A stretch of 64,000 nucleotides of DNA from Panicum virgatum (taxonomy: Eukaryota > Streptophyta > Magnoliopsida > Poales > Poaceae). Both the position numbers and the translations under genes were made by a program. Below are positions 1 through 12,806 of the stretch, in pieces. The stretch's first letter is position 1; each line of letters starts with the position of its first letter. Under the pieces are notes generated by a model, which was given only the letters and a program-made list of their open reading frames with translations, did not search any database and was not told where the DNA came from. The stretch spans positions 12,021,900 through 12,085,899 of the forward strand of contig NC_053138.1 in the NCBI RefSeq assembly GCF_016808335.1, given 5' to 3'.

Positions 1-34
1 TTTCCAACTTTCCATTTCCATGGCGGGCGCTTTA

Positions 35-1002
35 CCGTGTGTTTGGTTGCGGGGTGAATGGATTGGGTTGGATCCAACCCGAATTTTGGGGACGGAGCCA
101 ACCCCTTCATTGTTTGGTTGCACTTCTGATTTTGGGGACGGAGTGAACCCATTTCATGTTTGGTTGAAAGAATTAGGAATACGGGTTGGATGGCATGATA
201 ACACCGTTAATGAGGGTCCCACTTGCCACCAATGGACCCCACCTGTCAATCTCTCACTTTTTTATTTTTTTTTTCTTTCACTTTTTTTGTTCTTCTTCCT
301 CAGCCCGACGGGGGGGGGGGGCACAGCTCGTCGGCCCCCCGCCGCGCCCGGCCCCCTGCCCCCGGCCGGCCCCCCTCCGCGCCCCGTGCCACCTCCTCCT
401 CCGGCTGCCGCGCCCGCACGCCCCCACTGCCGCGCCATACATGCCGCGCCGCCCGCCGCCGCCCTAGCCGGCCGGATCCGAGCGCGCCGGCGCCCTAGCT
501 GGCCGGATCCGCGCGTGCCGCTGCCGCCGCCGGCAGATCCGCACGGGGTGAGGCCGCCGCCGCCTCTGCGGGCGGATCCGCGCGGGGTGAGGCCGCCGCC
601 GCCTCTGCGGGCGCCGCCGTCGCGCTCGGCCGCTGCGGGAGGCGAGGCGGGCGGCGCGGGACACCGTGGCGGGCGTCGTGGGGCGGCGCGATGGTAGGCG
701 AGGTCGGCGGCGTGCGGCGCGACTGGAGGCGGCGGTCGACGCGGCAGGAGGCGGGGGGCGGCGCGGCAGGAGGCGGGGGGCGGCGCGGCAGGAGGCGATG
801 GGCGCTGACGGAGTGGACGGAGCGAGCGACGGACGGGAGCGGGTTCGCTCCGTCCGCCAGTTTTTGAGGGATGGGGAGAACCCGCATCTAGAGAGAATAT
901 TCTCTTTTGGAGCCAACCCAACCCAACCCTCTTCCATCCAAACAACTGTGGGGACGAGTCCGCTCCGACCCGGCTCGTCCCACTCTCCAACCAAACAGAC
1001 GG
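35..1002. mobile_element. PIF/Harbinger-like non-autonomous DNA transposon with GC-rich interior
   Basis: The left end CCGTGTGTTTGGTTG (35-49) is repeated in inverted orientation at the right end as CCGTCTGTTTGGTTG, with one mismatch. Both ends are flanked by the trinucleotide TTA (32-34 and 1003-1005), the target duplication expected of PIF/Harbinger and Tourist elements. TTTGGTTG recurs several times near the left end. The interior (about 310-840) is extremely GC-rich, with short tandem repeats of GCCGCCGCC-type and GGCGGGGGGCGGCGCGG-type units. Long open frames there are composition artefacts on both strands. No transposase is encoded. The GC-rich interior may be captured host sequence, but I cannot name a source. 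Confidence 0.7.
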
Positions 1003-1005
1003 TTA

Positions 1006-2626
1006 ATTTTTCTCCCGCACCTGGTGCGCGACTCGCCGGCCACCGCCGCGCATGTCGCAGCTGAATCGTCTCCCCGTGGCCACGCACAGTAGCTGCGTGC
1101 GTGCCCCCCCCCCCCCCCTCTTCACATGGATGCATGCGCGTGCACGGAAGAAAGGTCAGGTCAGGTCAGGGGGAGCCTTGGTACTGTACGTCTGTACGCA
1201 CGTGCCCTCATCAACTCTGTTTATACCGCGAGATGACCGGGTCGTGTCTGTACCTTCTTCGACTTGTACAGTATTATCATTGGATCGGTTCGTGTGGAAA
1301 CGTACTGTATACATCCGAGAAAGAAAGAAAAAAAGGAAGAAAAAAAAAGAAGCCGCGGTGCGGCAGCAGTTGTGTGGGACGTGTCTGTTGAGTTCCGACA
1401 GAACCAGTCCAACCTTTTGACCATCAGACCATACCCTGTTAAAGTTAATCAAACGGCCCGGCCATGGTTACCCTAGTCAAACCCACGACGTTTCTCAGCA
1501 GGGTACGTGCTCGCTGAGCTCGCATTTCTCGGCCACCTAACATTCGGGAACCGCTGTGCTGGCACCTGTAACGGTGCATGGTCTTTTTTTTTTGGAAATA
1601 AACGGTGCAATGGTGCATGGTCATTGGTCAACGAGATTCTGGGCACGACTCCTCTCTCTCTCTTTTTTTTGCCTTTTTTACCCCTGCTGACTTGTCCTTG
1701 TGTCCGAAGGCAGGCACGCGGGTCGCCAGATGGAACGGGCGTACCACACAGGTTGGCCGAAGGCCGATCGAGTACTGTACTAGTAGTAGTATTGCCGAAC
1801 GAGAAAAGAAAGAAATATTAGAAAGGAAAAGCTAGCAGAAGAATTAATTGGAAAGAGTTTTAGAAAGGGAAAGTTGGGGAGACGAGCCCAGCCCCTGCGC
1901 CACCTACCAAAGCGCGTCCGGCCTGGCCTTCCCGGGGCATCTCGCGCAGCGGCGGGTTGCCACACCACTGTAGGGTCAGGTGTAAAAGGGTTTTGATCGC
2001 TTGGTCACTGCGTGTGTCCTGGCCGCCGGAGGCTCAAGCCGAGCCCGTCCAGAGCAGAGCCTGCGCCGCCGTGGAATGGAAGGCCAGGCGGCTTCCTTCC
2101 TCCTCCCTATCGTGGACCGAACGACGTTGTGCCACCGTACGTGGACCGCGCAGGAGGAGAAATTAAACGTCGTCGTTGCGTGCGGCGGCCCTGCCCCTGC
2201 CTGCCTTCCTGGCGCGGCGGGTCGCCACCACCAGCCCACCCAACACGTACGGGCTTCCGTTCCACAACGGCAGGCAGGTCGCCGGTCAGGTGGGAACGAA
2301 ACGAAACGGCTACGGACTGCCAGAGATGCTGCTGCGGATCGATCTGCTGCCGGGTGAAAGCGAGCTCCTCGATCGCTCACAGCCAGACGAAAGGCACGGG
2401 AATGACCAGCGCTGCTTGTGGTTGTGGAGCAACAATTAATTGCCCACACGGCTCGCTTAATTACTTATTGTACCGAAGACTGAGGAGGAGCCTGCACATG
2501 TATCGGCTTGCGATTTTGAGATCGCTTCCTCCGCTGCATATATGCGTGCGCACCACCAGATAAATCATATCGCTGCACCACCCTTGGCGACGATCAGCAG
2601 GCTGCCGCGGTTGCCGAACCAATCTC
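1006..2626. other. Non-genic stretch, no gene recognised
   Basis: This part holds a short C homopolymer near 1107, an AGGTC triplication near 1155, purine tracts near 1320-1350 and GC-rich segments, but no ORF with recognisable protein signature and no clear splice-linked exons. It is the left flank of the large LTR retrotransposon, so it was once contiguous with the sequence from 14442 onward. Confidence 0.5.
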
Positions 2627-2631
2627 GTCGT

Positions 2632-5002
2632 TGTAACACCCGAGTGTTAAACTTGGATTTAACTAGCTAACTAGTGATTCAATTCTCTCGGTTACAAGTC
2701 GAGTCACAAATCGACTCAAAACTCGATTTCAAATTCTAGAGCCAGAGGAACCCGGATACTCCGGGTTTGAACCCGGAAATTCCGGATTTACCTGGATACT
2801 CCGGATATTCTTCCGGATAGTCCGGACCTGAAGTTTTATATCACGTGCCTTGGTCCTTTTTACTGTTTCCAAACGTTAAAACATCAGCCACTCTCTTTTC
2901 CTCACTCTCCCACGAGCTCTCCCTCTCCTCTTAGCCCTAACTTCCAAATCTTCCATTTCAAATCCATCTCAAGGCCAAGGGAGCCTCAAATCATCGTGAA
3001 AGACTCGCTTCCCTATGTGTTCCACCTTGGGGTGGCTTTGTTTTCAAGTTATTCCGGCAAGAAAGGTGAGCTCAAGGTACTAAAAGTTAGGGCTAGCCGA
3101 TTTGGTGGTTTTGGGAGGTTTTGAGTTATTTCTTTTGGGTGAATCATCTCTATATGAGTCACTCTACTAGAGTCTAGAAGGGTTTTGATTTTTGTGGGTC
3201 AGTTTTGCCAAAATTAGAAATTCAGTTTTGGGGGCGAAAACTGTGAGAAACCCGAATACTCCGGGTATTAACCCGGATACTCCGGGTAATCCGGAGATTC
3301 CTGATAGGAATCGGATATTCCGGGTTATATTAGGATTGCTAAGTGTAAATTGTGCAAACTAGTAGTGTTTATACTCGGTACTTGTTAAGTTGTTGTTGTA
3401 TATCATATTTGCATTCTCATGTCATATGCATCTCGTGTAGATGCGCTAGATGTACGATGCGCGAACGTGAAGCACATGATGTTGGAGCCGAACCACAAGA
3501 CGGTGTTCGGTGGACATCTCCAGAAGATGGAAGGACCCTAAGGGGCAACCGAAGACCCGGCCCAAGGTCGGAATGGCTCAAGGCCTTGATAGCATTAACA
3601 CTGACTTAGTGTTACCCTCAGGCAAGCCCCGGTGCACATCCTACTATTTTAAATTATGTCACCTATATATGTCTCTAATATTTGTGCATTAGGTTTAGGA
3701 ATTATTTGAAACCTTAGTTGCATGATCCGTAGGTTTTTCTGGGCCTTATACTAGTATGAATAGGTCGTTAGCACTGCTATGTTTAATAGGGCTCGATAGA
3801 AGCCGAGTGATAATTCTGTCACTCGCGAGATATATGATGTCTTTATATTACAGTATATGAGTTATTATATTCAAGATGGAAGGTATGGGATGGGAGACCG
3901 GATGGGAGAAGGTGTAGCCCCATCTGTGTTGATTAAGGACCGTTCCGTTGTCAGCTGTGCTGATCGGGGATTGAACTGTACTAACCGCATGCTGGGAGTA
4001 GGAGCTAGTCGAAACCGGTAAGCTGAGTACTGCTTTGCTTCGAAAGTACAGGAACCCGCACCCAACTCCTAGGGTGAGTCGAGTGGCCGCTGAGAAAGGG
4101 GTCGCATATGTTTACTTTTGATGGTCTCACGTAGGGCTCGGCTGACTATATGTCGTTGGGCTGGTTCCTGTAGTTCAAGGTGGGGAGGGGAAAGATTGGT
4201 GCGTGGGGTCTGACGGGGTTTTTGCGTGCAGTGTTGGTTAGGTCCACCTTGCAAAGTTAAATCGGATCGATTCGCCGTGTCTCGCGGTTATGAGAGCCTT
4301 GATCTCTTGGTCACATCGTAGAAAGGAAATGGAATAAGAATGAGATGAGATGCAATGAGGGCTGATATTATTTAATTAATAGTTTGCTCACCTTGCTTGT
4401 TGTAGCTTTGCAAATTCTAGATGGTTAGTAAATTTATTGATATAATTGGAAGCTAAAATTGGGAAAATAAAGACTCACTTCTAGTGTTTTTTTTGCAAAA
4501 TCAACCACCAGCCAAAAAGCCTTGCATGTCTAGATATGTGGGCTAAGTTATACCCACTGGTCGGGTAAGTCTTGTTGAGTATTAGTTGCTCGGGGTTTGC
4601 TATTTACCCTATTTCAGGTATAGGAGCTAACTAGATTTCACATCGGTGGGCTCGATGTGGTGTCTTGTCTTCACGTCTCGGTAGTCCTCGACTTATTTAG
4701 TTTGTTTTATTTATTCTCTAGTAAAAATGCTCTGCAAGTTAGATTCTTCTCTGCTGCTATCTTTTCTTTTGTCAAGTTTAAATTTAAAGCATTTTTTGTA
4801 AAAGTCTTGATATTATTTACTAATTTTTGTAAGTCTTTATCATGTTGGTATCTTTTGTGCTCACCTTCATGCGAGACTTCTGGTGTGTTTCGATCGGCCT
4901 GTGAGTTGGAAACAGTCTGTCAAGTTACACTTAATTAAGCTAATGCGCCAAAGGATGACGGTTACGCTTAATTAAGCGTTTTAACTCGGCGGGTCTGTCA
5001 CA
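2632..5002. repeat. 5' LTR of the outer retrotransposon (2371 bp)
   Basis: It starts TGTAAC and ends GTCACA. It is uninterrupted and serves as the reference for the broken 3' copy. Near 2748-2832 and again near 3248-3326 it carries clusters of CCGGATACTCCGG-like imperfect palindromes. Short ORFs inside it recur in the other LTR and are not genes. Confidence 0.9.
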
Positions 5003-5004
5003 GC

Positions 5005-5016
5005 TGGTATCAGAGC
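5005..5016 (+). other. Primer binding site, initiator-Met tRNA type
   Basis: TGGTATCAGAGC lies two bases after the 5' LTR end. It is the canonical plant primer site complementary to the 3' end of tRNA-iMet, and it fixes the element's orientation as +. Confidence 0.9.
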
Positions 5017-7435
5017 TGAAATGCACCAGGGGGGTACCAACATTATTATTTTGGTGTTTTCAAAACTAAAAATGAGTTTTGACAAAAATACGTCTCCTTG
5101 CGCTTAAGGGATTAGAAGAGATTAGATCATAAGCCCTATATAGTGTAGGTTATTTCAGGTGGCAATGTGTATAGTATAAACTAACTTCTAACCATTCATT
5201 AGTTGTGTATATATATGTATTGAGATTCTTTTGCAGGTACACTAACCTCGCTTACGTAGGGAAGTTCATAGTAGACTGCTAGTGTATATAGTGAGAGTAC
5301 GTATTGTGCCACCGTAAGAACCTCCGTATATTGCCATAGTTTGAGTGGCAAAAAAATTTTCTTTGTGAGGACGTATTGGTCATGCATACATCATGACATC
5401 TCATCGGATTTTCGTGTTTTGTTCTATTTAGCCTTTTTGTGTAAACCTTTTTCCACCCGGTGCACGTCTCGCAAGTTCCTAGATCTTGCGCTGATAGTTT
5501 GTGGCACAATTCTCACCACCAAGGTCATTTTCTTTCAAAAACCGAGCACTTAGAAAGTTCTAGTAACTTGTAGTCCGGGTGGTAGTAAAGTTTGAGAGTT
5601 TTTCGGGGAGTAAGATTTGGGGTTTCGTTAATACTTTTGAGCCCGGTTTCCTAAAAATTCAGAGTGCACAATAGTTACTGAAGTTAACAATTTGATATGT
5701 TTAAGTTTGAAATCTGTTCGAATATCGGGAACCCGGAGATTTCAGATCAATGTCCGGATAATCCGAGTATTGAGCCCGGACATTCCGGACTGAAACTCGG
5801 AGTCTCTGGAGCTTGCAGAGACACCATCAAAAGATTATTTTGGAGTGGTGTTTGAGGTTCTCCTAGAATTGAATAAATTCTCTTGAGCAATAACTTCAAA
5901 TAAAAAAAATCTGCAGTTTAGTTTCGTCTCGAGGACCTTCGTTCCATATCCGAAAAATACTTGTTTCTGGCTATTCTTGATGGGTAAAAGCATTCCAAGG
6001 TTTTTCTAGTATCGATATCCATTTATTCATGTCGCCTTGATTTCTATATCCAAAATGGGTCCGTTGCATTCTTGCAAATAAATGAAATGCAAAGTTACGG
6101 ATCTAGTAGTATGGTGGGTGTTTCTTAATCCCGACAATAGACTCTTCCAAACATTGCCCAAGATTAAAATAAGGATGTTATCATTGTTTTAGATGAAATC
6201 TATGGCGATTTTTTTCTTTACCTTTTTCCACCATAATCAGCTAACCTTATCATATCTGTGGTTCTATGACCATTCCATTTTGTCTAAATATTAATGTTTT
6301 CTATTATTAATCAATGTTAATTTTAATTCGTATATCCTCATCTCTAGTCCATTCGTTCCGATGCCCAACGATAATCCACTCCAGCAATCCTTGACGACTA
6401 AAGACATCCTATTGTTCTTCTAACATTGATATTTGTTATTCTTAATTGTTTTGATTCCTACCTTTATTATGCATCTTCTTGCATTCTTGCTCGAATCAAT
6501 GTGAATAAATTAAAATTTTGATCACCTGCATTATAGTCATCTTGCATGAGTAGGGGTGCAACATTGTTGCATGGCATAATTATATAGTGCTTAGTTGTGG
6601 GTTGACATGGTGAAACCTGAGCGGCAGGTTAACCAATGTTATGTATCCCGTATGACCACATAGAACTCGTAATGTTTTAAAAATCTGAAAAACCTCTCTC
6701 TGAATTTGTGCTACTTGGGTTGCTCTCTATGATTTTCATACATAGTGGTGATTGTCCCTCGAACTATTGTGCCGCGACGGGACCTAGGGCCTCGCGTGTG
6801 CGGCCGCCACGCGATTGTGCCACCGGGTGCGCGCTGGTGCTTAAGTACGTGTGGATATGAACTGCTACGGCTATCTTTTTGTACAACCCATAAAATATTT
6901 TTCTCTACTTCGTCCGTTTTTAAGGGGGTAGGCCGTATAGGAATAACAACGTACGTTGGTAGCATTAGGTTCAAGTTTCTGGAAATCACCGGCCACTAAC
7001 CTGTATGTTAACATATGCATCTTGCATCATGCAATTAAATTAACAAACAATATTGAACAAGAATGTTCTTGAGCAGAAACTTGCCTTGATGTCCTTTCTA
7101 TATTGATTCTGCAACTCCTTGAAACTCACTTCGTATAATCATGATTCCAGCTTCCAACCAAAGATGGAAGTAAATTCTTTCAAGGACATCTTTGATGTAA
7201 TCTTTTCTAATCAATATCCGTTGAGAGTCTCTTCGTGTATTCCACTTCAACGACTTGATGTGTTCCAGTGTTCTCTTCCCTGTTTGGTCTGATGCAGGTG
7301 ACTTGGAGTGTTTTCTTCTTCCAAATATTTCCTTGGTTTCTTTTAAAAATGTCCAACTTTATGAGTCTGATACAATTCCTAGAGGTCAATACTCGACCCT
7401 TGCTTTCCTTTTAAATCTCGGGACGAGATTTTTTT

Positions 7436-7448
7436 AAGGGGGTAGGAT
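7436..7448 (+). other. Polypurine tract of the outer retrotransposon
   Basis: AAGGGGGTAGGAT immediately precedes the TGTAAC start of the 3' LTR, where plus-strand DNA priming is expected. Confidence 0.85.
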
Positions 7449-10019
7449 TGTAACACCCGAGTGTTAAACTTGGGTTTAACTAGCTAACTAGTGATCCAAT
7501 TCTCTCGGTTACAAGTCGAGTCACAAATCGACTCAAAACTTGATTTCAAATTCTAGAGCCAGAGGAACCCGGATACTCCGGGTTTGAATCCGGAAATTCC
7601 GGATTTACCTGGATACTCCGGATATTCTTCCGGATAGTCCGGACCTGAAGTTTTATATCACGTGCCTTGGTCCTTTTTTCTATTTCCAAACGTTAAAACA
7701 TCAGCCACTCTCTTTTCCTCACTCCCCCACGAGCTCTCCCTCTCCTCTTAGCACTAACTTCCAAATCTTCCATTCCAAATCCATCTCAAGGCCAAGGGAG
7801 CCTCAAATCATCGTGAAAGACTTGCTTCCCTATGTGTTCCACCTTGGGGTGGCTTTGTTTTCAAGTTATTCGGTCAAGAAAGGTGAGCTCAAGGTACTAA
7901 AAGTTAGGGCTAGCCGATTTGGTGGTTTTGGGAGGTTTTGAGTGATTTCTTTTGGGTGAATTATCTCCATATGAGTCACTCTACTAGGGTCTAGAAGGGT
8001 TTTGTTTTTTGTGGGTCGGTTTTGCCAAAATCAGAAATTCAGTTTTGGGGGCGAAAACTGTGAGAAACCCGGATACTACGGGTAATCCGGAGATTCCGGA
8101 TAGGAATCCGGATATTCTGGGTTACATTAGGATTGTTAAGTGTAAATTGTACAAACTAGTAGTGTTTATACTCGGTACTTGTTAAGTTTTGTTGTATATC
8201 ATATTTGCATTCTCATGTCATATGCATCTCGTGTAGATGCGCTAGATGTACGATGCGTGAATGTGAAGCACGCGATGTTGGAGCCGAACCACAAGATGGT
8301 GTTCGGTGGACATCTCCAGAAGATGGAAGGACCCTAAGGAGCAACCGAAGACCCGGCCCAAGGTCGGAAGGGCTCAAGGCCTTGATAGCATTAACACTGA
8401 CTTAATGTTATCCTCAGGCAAGCCCCGGTGCACATCCTACTATTTTAAATTATGTCACCTATATATGTCTCTAATATTTGTGCATTATGTTTAGGAATTG
8501 TTTGAAACCTTAGTTGCATGATTCCTAGGTTTTCCTGGGCCTTATACTAGTATGAATAGGTCGTTAGCACTGCTATGCTTAATAGGGCTCGATAGAAACC
8601 GAGTGATAATTCTGTCACTCGCGAGATATAGGATGTCTTTATATTATAGTATACGAGTTATTATATTCAACATGGAAGGTATGGGATGGGAGACCGGATG
8701 GGGGAAGGTGTAGCCCCATCTGTGTTGATTAAGGACCATTCCGTTGTCGGATGTACTGATCGGGAATTGAATTGTACTAACCGCATGCCGTGTGACATCT
8801 CGAAAATCTATCAAAAATAAATCACTCGCTAAAATATTCCTTTAAAATTATTTTCGTCGTTGAGCTCAAAACCTCATAAAACCTGAACCCTAACTCCCGA
8901 AATCTTTTCCCCTGTCCCGACACCCGGATCCAGTCTCCATTCCGTCCCTCCGTTCCCCACGATCCGCGCACGCCACTTCCCGCCAAAGCCGCAGCACGCG
9001 GCCGCGACCGCCGCGCGTGCCCGACCGGCGTCGTGGTCGCCGCCGAAAGGTTCGCCGCAAATCTCTCTTTCCCGCTCTCCCTCCTTTTCTTTTTTTTTCT
9101 TTTCTTTTCCTTTTTTTTCCATTTTCTTTTTCCTTCTCCATTTTCTTCTCTCCTCCTCCCTTCATCTCCTCTCTCCTCCCCTGAGCACTGCTCAGCCTGC
9201 GCCGCCCCTCCTCCACGCTCGCCTCGGCCGCCTGCCCCGCACGCCCACGCCCCCGGCCCACCCCTGCACGCGCGCCCCACCCCGGCCGGCCCACGCACGG
9301 CCCGCGCACAAACGCACGCGCGCGCACCGCTGCCTGCCGCCCTCTGCCTCACCGCAAAGGCCGCCGCCGCGCGCACGAGCTCGCCGCTCCGCTCGGCGCT
9401 GCCCGCGCGCACGCGCTCGCATTCCCACTCCTCTGCTCGGCCCACGTGCGCACCTGCCCACACCGCGCCGCGCGCGCCCCCGCACCGCCGCTGCCCCTCT
9501 GCGCGCTCGCCATGCCCGATGCCCGAGCCGCGACGCCGCGTGCCCCGCCGTGCGCACGCGTACCGCGTGGCCACACCGCGCGCCGTGCCGCCCGCCGCTG
9601 GCGCCCCGCCCTCGCCGCTCGTGCCGTCGCCCCTGTGCCGCACAGCGCCCGCCCCCCCCCCCCCACGTGCCACACGCCAGCCCGTGCCATCACAACGCCG
9701 CTGTGCCGTATCAGGAGAGGTGAGAGCAACGGGTGATCAAGGAGAAGGGATTAGCTCTGTGTGACTTATGCCCCGGTTAAAACCTCTGTGATAGGTCAAT
9801 GACCCCTTGGTGGATCCCGTGATGGCTAGTCAGGTCTAGCTAAGGTAGGTAATGGCTTTGTTGGGATCTGCACCGACACTAAGGTGATCGAGTTGCAGTA
9901 CCCCGCTTGTGGGTAAAGTTGCACACCTCTGCAGAGTTAAAACCTATTCGAATAGCCGTGCCCACGGTACCGGGCGAGTTACGGTGTGGTCACATAACTA
10001 ATGTTTATTCTGGGATGGG

Positions 10020-12806
10020 TGTAACATCCCAGTTTTCATCATGATTAAGGGGGAGTGTTGAAATTTATAATGCAAGCTTTTAGAAGGTTCTATAAAAATA
10101 TGAATAAACCATGGCATAATTTTGTTCACCATGACAAGGTTCTAGAATGTTCCACAAGAATCATAAGAAGACAAGAAGCTTGGATATTTTCTTGTCATGG
10201 TAAAATTTAGAATTTTCTAGAATTAGATATTTGTAGGGAACTTCCTAGAGTGTGACAAGTGTCACTCATCCAAGAGGGTGTGGGTGCCTATATAAGGAGG
10301 GTGCCACCCCTTGCCATGCCATACTACTCCACTCCATCCCACACACATCCAAGGGCATGGTAGAAGTGAGCATAGGTAGAGTGTGCTAGGTGTGTGATCC
10401 TTTGTTGCTTCTATAAGGTAAGCGTCTTTATAAGTGTTAGTCTCCCGGTTAAATTTAAGTACTTAGTGTATAAGTTGTGATCCATCGAAGGTTGGCTCTG
10501 CCACCCGGGATCACAAAAGGGTCTGGGCTTCATCGAAGGTTGGCTCTGCCACCCGGAAGCCAGCTTCATCTGTTGGTAGGCTCTGCCTCCCGGAAGCAAA
10601 AGGCGGCTCTGCCGTCAAAAGGACCCGGTACACTAAGTAACTAGAAGCTGACCGACTCTGAAGTGAGTTGGTGTAGATCCTCAACTTAGTAGGGCCACCT
10701 CAATTTCCAACAATCACTAAAATAAAACTTATGTTGCAATTAAACTAGTAACGTAAAATAATACTAACGTTATATGAGGTGTTACATAACTACAAGGTAA
10801 ACTATTTTATACTCTTGCCTTGCGTTAGTACATTCGTTCCCTCCAGTAACCAGCATACGCATGCTTGCACCCACGACAAAAATCATCTCGTCACCATAAA
10901 AGCCTCTCGAGTTACCGTACCATGCCAGACAATCATGACAGCGCCTACCTCCTTTGCCATAACTTTATCATTCCCTGGAAGCCACAGAGTACCCACACCA
11001 TTGACCTTGAAATGACCCGTCATGGCAGCACCCACCTCGCTAAAAATCGGGGTCGCCACGCACAGTGCCGGCCGAGATTTTTTTCCGCCGAACCGCCTCA
11101 CCCTCTCGCTCTCGCTCGCGCACGCCGCTGCAGCGCCCTCGCCGGCTTTGCCGCCTCGGCGCTCACGCCTTCAGTGATGCCACTGTTCGCGTTGACGACG
11201 AGCTGCCGCAGCCCACGCCGTCGCCCGTCCTTGCGCGACGCCGTTGCTGCTCTCCTCGCCTATAAAAGAAGCAAGGCCGTGACGAGCCCCGTCACCAGCC
11301 CAAACACGCCGAGCCGCTTCGCTCCACCAGCTGAACCACTCCTCCCGAGTCCAGCTCACTCACGAGACGAAGCTCTAACAGTTGACCCTCTTCCTCGAGC
11401 TGTTCCGCGCCAAGGTGAGATGGCAGGCAGCTCCCCCGACCATTAACTCCACTAATAAAGGCCCAAAACACCCCCATGCTGTGAGCACTTAATCCAAATC
11501 ATTCTACCAATCAATACTGTAAACTCAATATCTCCTTCATATCAACTCCTTTTCACGAAACTCTTTTTCCTAAACTTTCCTCAAATCATATATTATCTAT
11601 TCCTCCTATTTTCATCTTCATTTGAGCTTATTGCTTGCTTGTGTTTGTTTGCCGATTGTGCCGTTTTCACTCGTAGATCACGGAGTGACTGAGGAGGAGC
11701 CTGCCAAGGAGCCAGAAGACCCGTACCGCGAGCAGGAAGCCGCCACTGCCGACGCGTACGCAAGCGAAGGCAAGTTTCATCGACCCCTACGTGAGTGGTT
11801 GCATCCATGTGAGGACGTCTAGTTGTAGCCCTGGTTTAGGATCGATTACATATACCAGTACTTGAGTGATTGAGTGTGCTCATGCATGCATCTGAGTAGT
11901 CATGCATATCCAGAGCTGAGAATAGGATACGAAGGGATCTAGCTGAGACCAGGGCAGCTGGGTATGCTGGAGCCGGCGCTACCGTGGTGGTAGGCTCGAG
12001 TTGATATGTTGAGAGATGGTTGCTGCCTTGGTGAACCATAAGGACCGAGTTGTTTTGACATCTCACCTAGCTTACTTTAGTACGACCACAGGTTCCGGTA
12101 TGGGCCGGACTTAGCCTAATCCCACTGGTTAGCCTGACGGTCGCGGGGATGGTTTACGGGTATAGACCATTGGGGTCAGGGCCCGAGGGTTTGTGCGGCC
12201 GGGCTGGGGCGTGACCACGGCTGGGTGTCGGCTATGTCGGTTGTCCGTTCGGGCAGCCGAGCGTGTGGGTACAGTGTACGACCTCTGCAGAGTGTATAAT
12301 CCATTCGAATGGTCCGTGCCCACGGTATGGGCAGGCTACGGTGTGGTCCTGACAACTAGTGAGCTACCTACTGTGGATTGTGTTAGGAAGAGTTGCATAC
12401 CATTAGTTGCATTGCTAATGCATTGTGCTCAATGTGCGTCGTGCATGTCATTTCCCCTCCCGTAGGGTGAGGTGGAGCTTGCTGAGTACTTTTGTACTCA
12501 CCCCTGTTGATTTTTCTCCAGAGGATCCTGACTTTGTGCCAGAAGACTACGAGTAGATCGTGTCCGCACCCAAGCTGATCGAGTGGAGCCGTGATGGATG
12601 AAGAGATAGTCCTGCATGTCGCTATGCTAGTTGTTATCTTATGGTTGTTCTGTGTAGCTTTGTGTTGTCACTTTACTCCTCATGTACGTGTTAAATAAAG
12701 CTCTGTATGACTCTGAACTCCACTTGATGTAACATGTATTATGCCGGAGACCTTATTCGGTAATTAATACATGGTTTAGCCTTGATCTGCGGGTCGGGGC
12801 ATTTCA
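10020..12806. mobile_element. Nested solo LTR, third layer
   Basis: It starts TGTAACATCCCAG and ends GGGGCATTTCA, with perfect 5 bp duplications ATGGG (10015-10019 and 12807-12811). Removing it restores continuity of the second-layer LTR. It is itself interrupted by LTR material at about 10043-10712, leaving around 2.1 kb. It shares blocks with the second-layer LTR, for example CCGTGCCCACGGTA and ACGGTGTGGTC near 9955-9990 and 12315-12350, so both belong to related gypsy families. GC-rich ORFs near 11060-11450 look like LTR sequence. Confidence 0.8.
10043..10712 (+). mobile_element. Innermost LTR with attached polypurine tract, fourth layer
   Basis: A 657 bp LTR (10056-10712) begins TGTTGAAATTT and ends the same way in inverted form, AATTTCCAACA. 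It is preceded directly by AAGGGGGAG (10047-10055), a polypurine tract, so it is the 3' end of an element that has lost its interior and 5' LTR. It contains a TATATAAG promoter-like segment near 10289 and several copies of GGTTGGCTCTGCC around 10486-10600. Flanks ATCAT (10038-10042) and ATCAC (10713-10717) may be a decayed target duplication. LTR form suggests a copia-type family. Confidence 0.6.

Larger units (their letters stand above)
5003..7448. other. Internal region of the outer retrotransposon, no coding capacity
   Basis: About 2.4 kb between the LTRs. I found no zinc knuckle, protease, YVDD/FVDD or integrase motif in any frame; the longest frames are under 100 codons. A further cluster of TCCGGA-containing palindromes lies near 5727-5800. 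The end (7415-7448) has the ATCTCGGGACGAGAT palindrome and G-rich tract common just upstream of the 3' LTR in plant chromoviruses. Confidence 0.75.

Noticed and set aside
262..990. Long open frames on both strands in the GC-rich block
   Set aside because: All six frames are open because the sequence is almost pure G+C repeats; no domain is visible and the block lies inside a TIR element.
5005..5016. tRNA-like sequence
   Set aside because: It is only the 12-base primer site of the retrotransposon; no cloverleaf follows.
8822..9764. Overlapping ORFs of up to 283 codons
   Set aside because: They lie in the GC-rich half of a gypsy solo LTR, overlap on opposite strands and consist of Arg/Ala/Gly/Pro-rich low-complexity sequence.
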